A stretch of 64,000 nt of DNA from assembly GCF_039522025.1 (NCBI RefSeq), contig NZ_BAAADB010000003.1:469526-533525 (forward strand), read 5' to 3'. Below are positions 57,401 to 64,000 of the stretch, in pieces; within the stretch, counting starts at the first letter, position 1, and each line of letters begins with the position of its first letter. The notes below the pieces were generated by a model. The model had not been told where the DNA came from, did not search any database, and was given only the letters and a program-made list of their open reading frames with translations. The position numbers were made by a program, and so were the translations under genes. The stretch comes from Deinococcus depolymerans. GTDB taxonomy: Bacteria > Deinococcota > Deinococci > Deinococcales > Deinococcaceae.

Positions 57401-57479
57401 CCTGCTCTCCACGTGGCGGCCGGGTCGGCCCCACCATGGAACGGATGTGCACGTCGTTCGGCACGTCAATCTCGCCCAT
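54417..57479 (-). CDS. fdhA: Formate dehydrogenase catalytic subunit, NuoG-like N-terminus
   Basis: Molybdenum/tungsten enzyme of 1020 residues oxidising formate to CO2. In order: [2Fe-2S] domain (Cys59, 70, 73, 85), His-Cys [4Fe-4S] site (His117, Cys121, 124, 131), two ferredoxin clusters (Cys170-180 and 213-223), the cofactor-domain [4Fe-4S] (Cys289, 292, 296, 323), and Cys414 in RYCQSPATAG replacing selenocysteine. The C-terminal molydopterin-dinucleotide domain is intact. It is cytoplasmic, with no Tat signal. Shine-Dalgarno GGGAGGA precedes ATG 57479. No NuoE/F-type partner genes lie nearby, so electrons probably leave via the DUF1641 protein. Confidence 0.94.
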   Translation of the reverse strand: MGEIDVPNDVHIRSMVGPTRPPRGEQVQVTVDGAPQVAWVGEPLVDVINRAQIELAQVCYHPQLGPIQTCDTCAVEINGVVGRACGTKVAAGMVVRTQTTAARAAQRDAYDRIVANHDLYCTVCDNNNGNCTVHNTLGVLGIDHQTRPFQPKGYEKDMSNPFYRYDPDQCILCGRCVEACQNVQVNETLTIGWEMEQPRVLWDGGKPIGESSCVSCGHCITVCPCNALQEKSMLGEAGLFTGLPLPVWNAAIDVVKGVEASAGLKPIMNVSEIESAARDRYIKKTKTVCTYCGVGCSFDVWTDERHILKVEPGLGHANGISTCVKGKFGWDYVNSGDRLTTPLIREGDRFREASWDEALDLVARRLSEIRAKDGPDALAFIASSKATNEEAFLVQKFARQVIGTNNVDNCSRYCQSPATAGLIRTVGIGGDSGTIRDIEQASMVITIGSNAAESHPVLATRVKRAQKLGRTKLVVFDIREHELARRSDLFLRPRPGTDFVWLSAVSRFIVEQGLHDRAFVEARVNGLDEYLESISGYTLAYAEQETGIPAATLEAFARDLAAQEGVCILWAMGVTQQCGGSDTSAAISNLLLLTGNYGRTGTGAYPLRGHNNVQGASDMGAMPDQVSGYQRVGDPLTVQRHEREWGVTLRPERGLDNTQMIDAAIEGRLKALWLTGEEMSLTDANANHLERGYEALEFFVVQDLYFTNTARYADVVLPASPSLEKEGTFTSTERRIQRLYQVMEPLRGTRPDWQIYSAVARRLGFDWSYAHPAEIMDEIARLTPFYAGVNYARLEGYETLCWPVAEDGTDTPLLYRDRFHFPDGKAVLYPATYKPRQNAPDAEFDLHLNSGRMLEHFHEGNMTFRVHGIAEKAPDTFVELSPELAAERAVQSGQWVRLISPHGAVRLRALVTGRVSGNEVYVPMNARRAEDAVNRLTGSGGDSITNTPAYKDTSVRMEVLNDVGENPLPATNHRWGHPTPQRGVEVERKWARPDYVFPGGLLPMHGDSLNARTDALGADD

Positions 57480-57507
57480 ATCTTCCTCCCTGAAGCTTTC
57501 AAGGGCG

Positions 57508-57562
57508 AGTATAGGCACGACCGTTCGACATGAAGGAACTGTCAGATGAAGCCGGACTTCAT
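57508..57562 (-). promoter_or_regulatory. Promoter region of the formate dehydrogenase operon
   Basis: TATACT (57513-57508) is a good -10. No good -35 is present. About 33 nt further upstream lies ATGAAG-CCGGA-CTTCAT (57546-57562), an inverted repeat with 6-bp arms at about -45 to -61, where an activator might bind. Function inferred. Confidence 0.5.
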
Positions 57563-57630
57563 GAATCCCCCGCTGACCACCCCCAGCCACCCCGACCGTC
57601 CCGCATCACCGAACCCCGACCGCGCCCGCA

Positions 57631-58560
57631 CTACAGCACCAGCACCCCGTGATGCTTGGCCTTCTCCTGCGGCTCCACGTGAATACTGATCGAACACTGC
57701 GGCGTCTCCGCACGGATCGCGTCCTCCAGCCGGTCACAGATGCTGTGCGCCTCCTGCACCGTCATGTCCCCCGGCACCACCATGTGAAACTCGATGAACG
57801 TCACACTCCCCGCATGCCGGGTCCGCAGGTCGTGCATCTCCAGCGCACCCTGCCCGTGCAGACTCATCGCCTGCCGGATCTTCGCCTCGGTCTCCGGGTC
57901 CACCGCCGCGTCCATCAGGCCGCCCACACTCTCACGCACCAGCAGCCACCCGCTCCAGAGGATGTTCAGCGCCACCAGAATCGCCAGCAGCGGATCCAGC
58001 CACGCCAGACCCGTCAGACGGGCCGCCAGGACCCCCAGCAGCACCCCCACGCTGGTCACCACGTCACTGAAGATGTGCCGCCCGTCCGCCAGCAACGCCG
58101 GCGAACGCAACGCCCGCCCCTGACGCAGCAGCACCGACGCCCACACCGCGTTCAGCAGGCCCGCCCCCAGGTTCACGCCCAGCCCCGCCAGTCCCAGCCC
58201 CACCTGCCCACCGGCCGCCACCGGGTTCAGCAGCGCCGGCAGCGCCTCGCGCACGATCGCGGCCGCCGCCAGCACGATCAGCACGCCCTCGGCCACCGCG
58301 CTGAAGTACTCGGCCTTCGTGTGCCCGTACGGGTGATTGGCGTCCGCCGGGCGGGCCGCGACCCGCAGCGCCATCAGCGCCGCCACCGCCGCCGCCACGT
58401 TGATGATGCTCTCCAGCGCGTCCGAGTACAGCGCCACGCTGCCCGTCATCAGGTACGCCACGTACTTCAGGGCCAGCACCACGACCGCCACGAGAATGCT
58501 GCCCAGCGCCAGTCTGGACGCGCGGGAGGAGGTCTGCACGGAGGTCGAGGAAGCCGTCAC
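57631..58560 (-). CDS. Cation diffusion facilitator (CDF) metal efflux transporter
   Basis: Membrane metal:proton antiporter of 309 residues. It has about six helices, with the metal site motifs ALYSDALESIINVAAA and DGRHIFSDVVTSVGVLLG. The histidine pair HPYGHTKAEYFSA follows the second helix, and the C-terminal cytoplasmic CDF domain (EMHDLRTRHAGSVTFIEFHMVVPGDMTVQEAHSICDRLE) dimerises. The GTG start is leaderless: TACGCT (58567-58572), 6 nt. The metal (Zn, Mn or Fe) cannot be fixed by eye. Confidence 0.9.
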   Translation of the reverse strand: MTASSTSVQTSSRASRLALGSILVAVVVLALKYVAYLMTGSVALYSDALESIINVAAAVAALMALRVAARPADANHPYGHTKAEYFSAVAEGVLIVLAAAAIVREALPALLNPVAAGGQVGLGLAGLGVNLGAGLLNAVWASVLLRQGRALRSPALLADGRHIFSDVVTSVGVLLGVLAARLTGLAWLDPLLAILVALNILWSGWLLVRESVGGLMDAAVDPETEAKIRQAMSLHGQGALEMHDLRTRHAGSVTFIEFHMVVPGDMTVQEAHSICDRLEDAIRAETPQCSISIHVEPQEKAKHHGVLVL

Positions 58561-58668
58561 CCGTGGAGCGTAGCAGGGTTAGGCAACCCGAAAACCGTGC
58601 CCAGCCCGGGAACACGTCCAGCCCACCCATTACGCCCAGGGCAGAACGCAGGCTGGTACAATTCCCAG

Positions 58669-61600
58669 GTGAACCCGCCCGACCTGCTCGCCCAACTGAA
58701 CCCCACCCAGGCACAGGCCGCCGACCACTACACCGGCCCCGCCCTCGTCATCGCCGGCGCCGGCAGCGGCAAGACCCGCACCCTCATCTACCGCATCGCC
58801 CACCTGATCGGCCACTACGGCGCCGACCCCGGCGAGATCCTCGCCGTCACCTTCACCAACAAGGCCGCCGCCGAGATGCGCGAACGCGCCAGCCACCTCG
58901 TCCCCGGCGCCGACAAACTCTGGATGAGCACCTTCCACAGCGCCGGCGTCCGCATCCTGCGCGCCTACGGCGAACACATCGGCCTGAGACGCGGCTTCGT
59001 CATCTACGACGACGACGACCAGCTCGACGTCCTCAAGGACATCATGGGCAGCCTCCCCGGCATCGGCCCCGACACCAACCCCCGCGTCCTGCGCGGCATC
59101 CTCGACCGCGCCAAGAGCAACCTCCAGACCCCCAGCGACCTCGACCGCGCCCACGAACCCTACCTCAGCGGCATCCCCAAAGAGACAGCCGCCGAAGCCT
59201 ACCGCCGCTACGAAACACGCAAGAAAGCCCAGAACGCCATCGACTTCGGCGACCTCATCACCGAAACCGTCCGCCTGTTCCGCGACGTCCCCGCCGTCCT
59301 GAACGCCGTCCAGAACCGCGCCCGCTTCATTCACGTCGACGAGTACCAGGACACCAACAAAGCCCAGTACGAACTGACCCGCCTGCTCGCCTCCAGAGAC
59401 CGCAACCTGCTGGTCGTCGGGGACCCCGACCAGTGCCTGCCGCCCGGCACCCTGATCGGCACGCCACAGGGACCGCGCCCCATCGAAACCATCGCAGAAG
59501 GAGACACCGTGTGCGGCGTCGGCGCGTCCGGCACGCGCCTGCCCGCGCAGGTCACGCACGTCAAACGCGGTCACTCGAGCGGACCCCTCTGGAACGTGCA
59601 GACGGCAGAACACACGCTGCGCGGCACGCCGCACCACATCGTCCTCGCGCGGCACCAGCCCATGGACGGACAGTGGTACGTGTACCTGATGTACCGCGAG
59701 GACCGCGGCTACCGCGTGGGCCTGACCGTCGGCGCGAGGCAGAACAGCGAGGGGCACACCGACTACGGTTACCGCGTCCGCCTGAACCAGGAAAACGGAG
59801 ACAAGGTCTGGGTCCTGCGCGTCTGCGACACCCGCGCCGACGCCGCGTACTGGGAAGCGCTGTACGCCGCCCGCTACGGCCTGCCCACCGCGCTGTTCCA
59901 CGGCGTCGGCCGGAACCTCGCCATGGGCGACGACCACCTGCAACGCCTGTTCCGCGAGATCGACACGCCCGCCGCCGCCCGCCGCCTGATGACGGACCTG
60001 CACCTGCACCCGGACTTCCCGCACCACCGCCCGCAGAACGGCGTCAGGCGCCAGAGCCTGAACCTCATCATGTTCCAGGACCACCGGCACGGCAGCGTCG
60101 GCTACCACCGCATCCAGTGGAGCAGCAACCGCGCCGACATCGCCGCGAAACTCACGGACGCCGGGCACCCCGTCCGCACGAACGGACGCGGCGGCTACCG
60201 CCTCGAACTCAGCCGCAGGGACTACCCGCAGGCCCTCGCCGAGGCCCGCCAGATCGCGCAGGACGGCGGCCTGGAACTGCAACGCAAAGCGCAGATCGGC
60301 GGCGCCATGTACGCCTTCACGCCCCTGTCACACCTGCACCCCGGCATGCTCCTGCTGGCCGACACCCCACACGGCCTCCAGGAAACCGCCGTCACGCAGG
60401 TCACGCAGGAACACTACGACGGCCCCGTGTACGACCTGACCGTCACCCCCACCCACACCTACCTCGCGGGCGGTCTGCTCGTCCACAACAGCATCTACAA
60501 GTTCCGTGGCGCGGACATCCAGAACATCCTCGACTTCCAGAAGGACTACCCCGACGCGAAGGTCTACATGCTGGAGCACAACTACCGCAGCAGCGCCCGC
60601 GTGCTCGGCATCGCCAACCGGCTGATCGAGAACAACGCCGAACGCCTCGACAAGACCCTGAAAGCCGTCAAGGACGACGGGCCGCCCGTCGTGTTCCACC
60701 GCGCCACCGACCACCGCGCCGAGGGGGACTTCGTGTCCGAGTGGATCACGCGCCTGCACGCCCAGGAAGGCCGCCCGCTGACGGACATGGCCGTGCTGTA
60801 CCGCACGAACGCGCAGTCCCGCGTGATCGAGGAGAGCCTGCGCCGCGTGCAGATCCCCGCGAAGATCGTGGGCGGCGTCGGCTTCTACGACCGCCGGGAA
60901 ATCCGCGACATCCTCGCCTACGCCCGCCTGTCCATCAACCCCAGTGACGACGTGGCCCTGCGCCGCATCATCGGGCGGCCCCGGCGCGGCATCGGCGACA
61001 CGGCCCTCACGAAACTCCTCGACTGGGCCGCCGCCCACCGCACCAGCCTGCTGGAAGCCTGCGCCCGCGCCGACACGGACAGCATCCTCGACCGGGGCGC
61101 GCAGAAAGCCGTGGACTTCGCCGCGCTGATGCACGCCATGAGCGACGCCGCCGACAACTACGAACCCGGCGCGTTCCTGCGCTACGTCATCGAAACCAGC
61201 GGCTACCTCGACCTGCTCCGCCAGGAAGGCCCGGAAGGACAGGTCCGCGCCGAGAACCTCGACGAACTCGTGAACGCCGCCGAGGAATGGTCACAGGAAC
61301 ATGAGGGCACCATCGGCGACTTCCTCGACGACGCCGCCCTGCTGTCCAGCGTGGACGACATGCGCACCAAACAGGAGAACAAGGACACCCCCGAAGACGC
61401 CGTCACCCTCATGACCATGCACAACGCCAAAGGCCTGGAATTCCCCGTCGTGTTCATCGTGGGCGTCGAGGAAGGCCTGCTGCCCAGCAAGGGCGCCATC
61501 GCCGAGGCGGGCGGCATCGAGGAAGAACGCCGCCTGTTCTACGTCGGCATCACCCGCGCCATGGACCGCCTGTTCCTGACCGCCGCCGAGAACCGCATGC

Positions 61601-61941
61601 AGTACGGCAAAACCAACGCCGCCGAGGACAGCCGCTTCCTCGAAGAGATCGAAGGGGGCTTCGACACCGTCGACCCCTACGGACAGGTCGTCGAGTACCG
61701 CACCAAAACCTGGAAAACCTACCGCCCCACCGTCCCCACCGCCAGCGCCTTTAAGAACACCAGCCCCCTCACATCCGGCATGGCCTACCGGGGCGGCGAA
61801 CGCGTCCGCCACCCCAAATTCGGCGAGGGACAGGTCCTCGCCGTGGCCGGTATCGGCGACCGGCAGGAAGTCACGGTGCACTTCCCGACCGCCGGGACGA
61901 AAAAACTCCTGGTGAAATTCGCGAACCTCTCACCCGCCTGA
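58669..61941 (+). CDS. uvrD: DNA helicase UvrD/PcrA interrupted by an intein
   Basis: SF1A 3'-5' helicase for nucleotide-excision and mismatch repair. The precursor is 1090 residues. Without the 352-residue intein (256-607) it is 738, the normal length. The Q motif LNPTQAQAADHYTGPALVIAGAGSGKT, VTFTNKAAAEM, FIHVDEYQDTN, YRTNAQSRVIEESL, DAVTLMTMHNAKGLEFPVVF and LFYVGITRA are intact. The C-terminus has the GERVRHPKFGEG-type tudor-like end. The GTG start is leaderless: TACAAT (58657-58662), 6 nt. It needs protein splicing to work. Confidence 0.96.
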   Translation: MNPPDLLAQLNPTQAQAADHYTGPALVIAGAGSGKTRTLIYRIAHLIGHYGADPGEILAVTFTNKAAAEMRERASHLVPGADKLWMSTFHSAGVRILRAYGEHIGLRRGFVIYDDDDQLDVLKDIMGSLPGIGPDTNPRVLRGILDRAKSNLQTPSDLDRAHEPYLSGIPKETAAEAYRRYETRKKAQNAIDFGDLITETVRLFRDVPAVLNAVQNRARFIHVDEYQDTNKAQYELTRLLASRDRNLLVVGDPDQCLPPGTLIGTPQGPRPIETIAEGDTVCGVGASGTRLPAQVTHVKRGHSSGPLWNVQTAEHTLRGTPHHIVLARHQPMDGQWYVYLMYREDRGYRVGLTVGARQNSEGHTDYGYRVRLNQENGDKVWVLRVCDTRADAAYWEALYAARYGLPTALFHGVGRNLAMGDDHLQRLFREIDTPAAARRLMTDLHLHPDFPHHRPQNGVRRQSLNLIMFQDHRHGSVGYHRIQWSSNRADIAAKLTDAGHPVRTNGRGGYRLELSRRDYPQALAEARQIAQDGGLELQRKAQIGGAMYAFTPLSHLHPGMLLLADTPHGLQETAVTQVTQEHYDGPVYDLTVTPTHTYLAGGLLVHNSIYKFRGADIQNILDFQKDYPDAKVYMLEHNYRSSARVLGIANRLIENNAERLDKTLKAVKDDGPPVVFHRATDHRAEGDFVSEWITRLHAQEGRPLTDMAVLYRTNAQSRVIEESLRRVQIPAKIVGGVGFYDRREIRDILAYARLSINPSDDVALRRIIGRPRRGIGDTALTKLLDWAAAHRTSLLEACARADTDSILDRGAQKAVDFAALMHAMSDAADNYEPGAFLRYVIETSGYLDLLRQEGPEGQVRAENLDELVNAAEEWSQEHEGTIGDFLDDAALLSSVDDMRTKQENKDTPEDAVTLMTMHNAKGLEFPVVFIVGVEEGLLPSKGAIAEAGGIEEERRLFYVGITRAMDRLFLTAAENRMQYGKTNAAEDSRFLEEIEGGFDTVDPYGQVVEYRTKTWKTYRPTVPTASAFKNTSPLTSGMAYRGGERVRHPKFGEGQVLAVAGIGDRQEVTVHFPTAGTKKLLVKFANLSPA
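59434..60489 (+). mobile_element. Intein in UvrD motif III, with a GIY-YIG-like endonuclease region
   Basis: Starts at Cys1 (CLPPGTLIGT) after GDPDQ and ends THTYLAGGLLVHN before +1 Ser (SIYKFRGAD), so it splits helicase motif III. Block A is residues 1-12, block B GTPHHIVLA (64-72), and blocks F/G lie at 330-352, all competent for splicing. The insert (about 80-290) shows no LAGLIDADG. Residues 81-98 (WYVYL...YRVGLT), Arg115 and Glu141 (YWEALYAARYGLP) fit a GIY-YIG nuclease core. A further domain of unknown type (about 205-285) may bind DNA. Confidence 0.85.
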
Positions 61942-62001
61942 ACGCCGCGCCGGAGTGCGGAATCAGCACGCACCCCCCAGAGCCCAATCCGCTGGATCGA
62001 G

Positions 62002-62646
62002 ATGATCCCCGAGCGTCTCTTCTTCGTCGCGCAGCCCGTGGATGCCCAGCCCAGGCCCGCGCCGGAAGGCCACAGCGACCTCAGCAAGAACTGGGTGGGC
62101 GCGGGGCACCTCAAGATCGGGGATACGATCAAGCAGGCCGACGGCACCACCGGCCTCGTGGCCAACGTCACCACCGTTGGGCAGACGCGCGAGATGTTCA
62201 ACCTCACCGTCAGCGAAGCCCACACCTACTACGTCGGGGATGACGGCTGGTTGGTGCATAATTCCAGTAGTTCGTTCGCCAATTCGGGGAACTGGTCTAC
62301 ATCGTCTTTCATCGATTCAGCTAAAGCGATTGGAGCCGATTTATCAAATGGCACCTTGAATCCTAAAGGAACCAAGGTTCTATTTCCAAATGCATCAGGC
62401 ACAAAACAGATAGTATACGATCTTGTCGATGGATATTACAGGGTACAGGACATGACCCACACTGACTTTCCCTTTAATGGCGAAAAGAGCTATCTAGATC
62501 AATTCGGAAAACCAGTGCCAGAAAATGCAAAGGTCTGGAAACCCGGCACCAATGGACGGCCTGGAAAATGGGTAGAAAGCGGCATAGGAAACGTTAGGAA
62601 GGGTTTGACTCATTTTATTGATGACGGCTTCCCATGCACGCGATAG
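62002..62646 (+). pseudogene. Orphan polymorphic-toxin C-terminal end (partial HINT plus toxin domain)
   Basis: A 214-residue fragment. Residues 1-87 are the second half of a pretoxin HINT domain (NWVGAGHLKIGDTIKQADG, MFNLTVSEAHTYYVGDDGWLVHN) whose autocleavage after Asn87 would release residues 88-214. The toxin-like tip has IVYDLVDGYYRVQDM, KSYLDQFGKPVPENAKVW and a terminal GLTHF, a look shared by small RNase-type toxin tips, but no family is assigned. GC content drops sharply at the HINT/toxin border. No upstream delivery part or ribosome-binding site exists. It is 5'-truncated 60 nt after the uvrD stop. Confidence 0.75.
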
Positions 62647-62669
62647 AAAACATAGCAGGGGGATTGTAA

Positions 62670-62996
62670 ATGGGACAAGGCGGAGTATTATACTGGCGCG
62701 AGCTTTATCCTGACATCGGATTAACCGACGGGACGGATCATAGAAATTTACTCATCCCAGCTGATATAAAGTACGAATTGATAGATAAAATTTTCGTTTT
62801 ACTAGAAAATGATCTTGGATGTAGAGTTAGTGATTACGAAGAATATCCACTGTCAGAAAAAGTGATAAAATCATTACTAGAATTACTAAATAATGTTCAT
62901 AACTTATCATATGAAGCTCAGCAGTGGACACAGAGAGCAGTCCCATTCATCGAAACAGCGATTGACACAGGCAAAACTCTTGGACTGGCAATATAG
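62670..62996 (+). CDS. Probable cognate immunity protein (108 aa)
   Basis: Begins 23 nt after the toxin tip, with AGGGGGA 7 nt before the ATG. The acidic, helical 108-residue protein (LLIPADIKYELIDKIFVLLENDLGCRV, VIKSLLELLNNVHNLSYEAQQW) has the same low-GC codon use as the toxin tip. Small acidic proteins directly downstream of toxin tips are usually immunity proteins. That call is by position and not by recognised family. Confidence 0.65.
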   Translation: MGQGGVLYWRELYPDIGLTDGTDHRNLLIPADIKYELIDKIFVLLENDLGCRVSDYEEYPLSEKVIKSLLELLNNVHNLSYEAQQWTQRAVPFIETAIDTGKTLGLAI

Positions 62997-63218
62997 CTTG
63001 GGATTTCAACATGCACTCTAAGCCTTAATAAGCTGACGAGGCGACATTTCCAGTCCGAGTATTTTTGAACAGTGTGCCGTCCATTAGGGCGGCACACTGT
63101 TGTAGCTCAGCCGGGCCGATCCCAATCCCATGCGACCGCCAACCATCGGTGGTCGTGCCCACAACGCAGGCGATCAAATTTCTCCGCCCTACAGCTCCTC
63201 CTTTCAGGTCAATCCTTC
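62997..63218. other. Junction region between immunity gene and insertion sequence
   Basis: A 222-bp stretch with a perfect 11-bp hairpin, ACAGTGTGCCG / CGGCACACTGT (63069-63100, 10-nt loop). It also holds one copy of a 15-bp sequence, ATAAGCTGACGAGGC (63028-63042). The same 15-mer occurs inside the transposase 3' end (63247-63261), so the first copy may be the eroded tail of a second IS630-type element. The open frame here on the minus strand is not recognisable. Confidence 0.45.
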
Positions 63219-64000
63219 TTATTGATAGCGGCATAGATTCGCATTCATAAGCTGACGAGGCAAGTCGATATACCGAACCCGCTGCCAAGCCGTCACAAGC
63301 TTTGCTTTCAGCTCCGAGACCGAGCGGGCACAGAAGTTCCCCAGCACATTGCGCTTCACATATGCCCACACCAGCTCGATCGGGTTCAACTCCGGCGCAT
63401 AGGGCGGCAAAAACACCAGCGACAGGCGTTCGTGGGTCTCCACGAACGCCTGTGTTGCCTTCGCCCGGTGGATCCCGGCGTCATCCAGCACCACCACGAT
63501 CTCCCCCTGAACGTGGCGGAGCAGGTGCTGGAAGAATCGGATGACGTCCCCACTACGAATCGCCCCAGACTTCGTCTGCTGGAAGAACCGCCCATCCGAC
63601 GTGATCGCACCGATGGTCGAGAGTTTCTCCCAATTGGCCGGGAGCGTGACCAGGGGCGTCACGCCCCTGGTCGACCACGTGCGCCGTCGTACGCCTTTCA
63701 GCGAGAACCCGACCTCATCCAGATACACCAGGGTCGCGCCCTCAGCGACCTTTTTTTCCCAACTCCGGTGCGACCTGTTCTTTCCAGGACGCGATCCGGA
63801 GTTCATTGCGCTCTGCCGCCCGCCCATCCGGCATTTGCGGCGTGAAACCCAACTGGCGAAGGATTTTTCGGACGTGGTCGTGGTGGGTAGTTGGCTGGAA
63901 CTATGCCCGACAGGGAACGCCTTGAGGCCGTGACAGCCACGCTCGCAGCGTCCAAACGCGATCGGTCAGCCCAATCGCCATCGCCGGTGTGCGCTGGAGG
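63219..64000 (-). pseudogene. IS630-family transposase, partial and disrupted
   Basis: The DDE domain is clear: LVYLDEVGFSLKGVRRRTWSTRG (first Asp), VVVLDDAGIHRAKATQAF (second Asp) and FLPPYAPELNPIELVWAYVKRNVLG (Glu). Upstream, frame 0 reads LTDRVWTLRAW and DHVRKILRQLGFTPQMPDGRAAERNELRIASWKEQVAPEL. It is cut by TAG (63903-63901) and then ends at GKKGR-stop. At a run of seven A (63757-63751) the frame must move +1 to reach the DDE part. Either slippage is used or the copy is dead. The stop makes decay more likely. The element continues beyond the window. Confidence 0.85.

Noticed and set aside
54465..57533. 1022-codon plus-strand frame
   Set aside because: Antisense to the formate dehydrogenase subunit, whose cysteine clusters are all present.
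61942..63000. Possible second intein or fused C-terminal extension of UvrD
   Set aside because: The HINT-like segment after uvrD lies behind a stop codon, lacks the N-terminal splicing half and is followed by a toxin-like tip and immunity gene, so it is a pretoxin remnant.
63025..63369. 114-codon minus-strand open frame
   Set aside because: Most of it overlaps the transposase in another frame, and the unique part has no recognisable domain, start signal or ribosome-binding site.
63751..63757. Programmed -1 frameshift in the transposase
   Set aside because: The downstream frame is reached by +1 (or loss of one A), not by -1, and an upstream TAG also interrupts the frame.

Overview
This window is chromosomal DNA of a Deinococcus species (phylum Deinococcus-Thermus). 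The evidence is a very high GC content, a RecO of the Deinococcus type, a class II UvrA paralogue, a BshC (bacillithiol) gene, and the genus-typical leaderless gene starts. In about twenty genes a -10 box (TANNNT-like) lies only 6-8 nt before an ATG/GTG and there is no Shine-Dalgarno site.

Layout. 1-1804: N-terminal part of a pullulanase. 2384-12401: one long minus-strand galactoside operon under a DeoR-type regulator (regulator, sugar-binding protein, two permeases, GH42 beta-galactosidase, GH36 alpha-galactosidase, galT, galK), with most distal genes overlapping by 4-8 nt. 12.5-15 kb: FKBP isomerase, signal peptidase I and two secreted proteins. 15-17.4 kb: a quinone/catechol-type detoxification pair, a fused dioxygenase-hydrolase with a MarR regulator. 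17.4-28.4 kb: housekeeping genes (type Ic aspartate aminotransferase, NYN nuclease, queA, GNAT, FBP-type zinc protein, recO, rsmE, prmA, HD-GYP phosphodiesterase, proC). 28.5-34.8 kb: a beta-glucoside locus (LacI regulator, ABC transporter, GH1 glycosidase) with two matching LacI-type operators. 34.9-48.3 kb: secreted protein, glycosyltransferases, a divergent pair (604-aa unknown protein and a membrane Ser/Thr kinase with a beta-propeller, plus a glutaredoxin), ftsY, bshC, a Crp-family regulator, an acyl-CoA dehydrogenase and a hydrolase. 48.6-57.5 kb: uvrA2, then a formate locus (formate dehydrogenase, DUF1641 protein, FdhD, OFA-family transporter and its 43-aa companion). 57.6-61.9 kb: a cation-efflux protein and UvrD, which carries an intein in motif III. 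62-64 kb: an accessory tip with an orphan polymorphic-toxin end, a probable immunity gene and a broken IS630-family transposase.

Two recurrent non-coding designs cut across the annotation. First, seven copies of an approximately 110-165 bp structured repeat all begin at, or just after, the stop codon of the gene upstream and all point the same way relative to that gene. Second, five genes (recO, the lacI-type regulator, the 604-aa gene, the kinase and ftsY) are each preceded by a leaderless mini-ORF of 11-30 codons whose TGA overlaps the next start codon (NTGA). Most functional calls rest on motifs read by eye. No database search was run.
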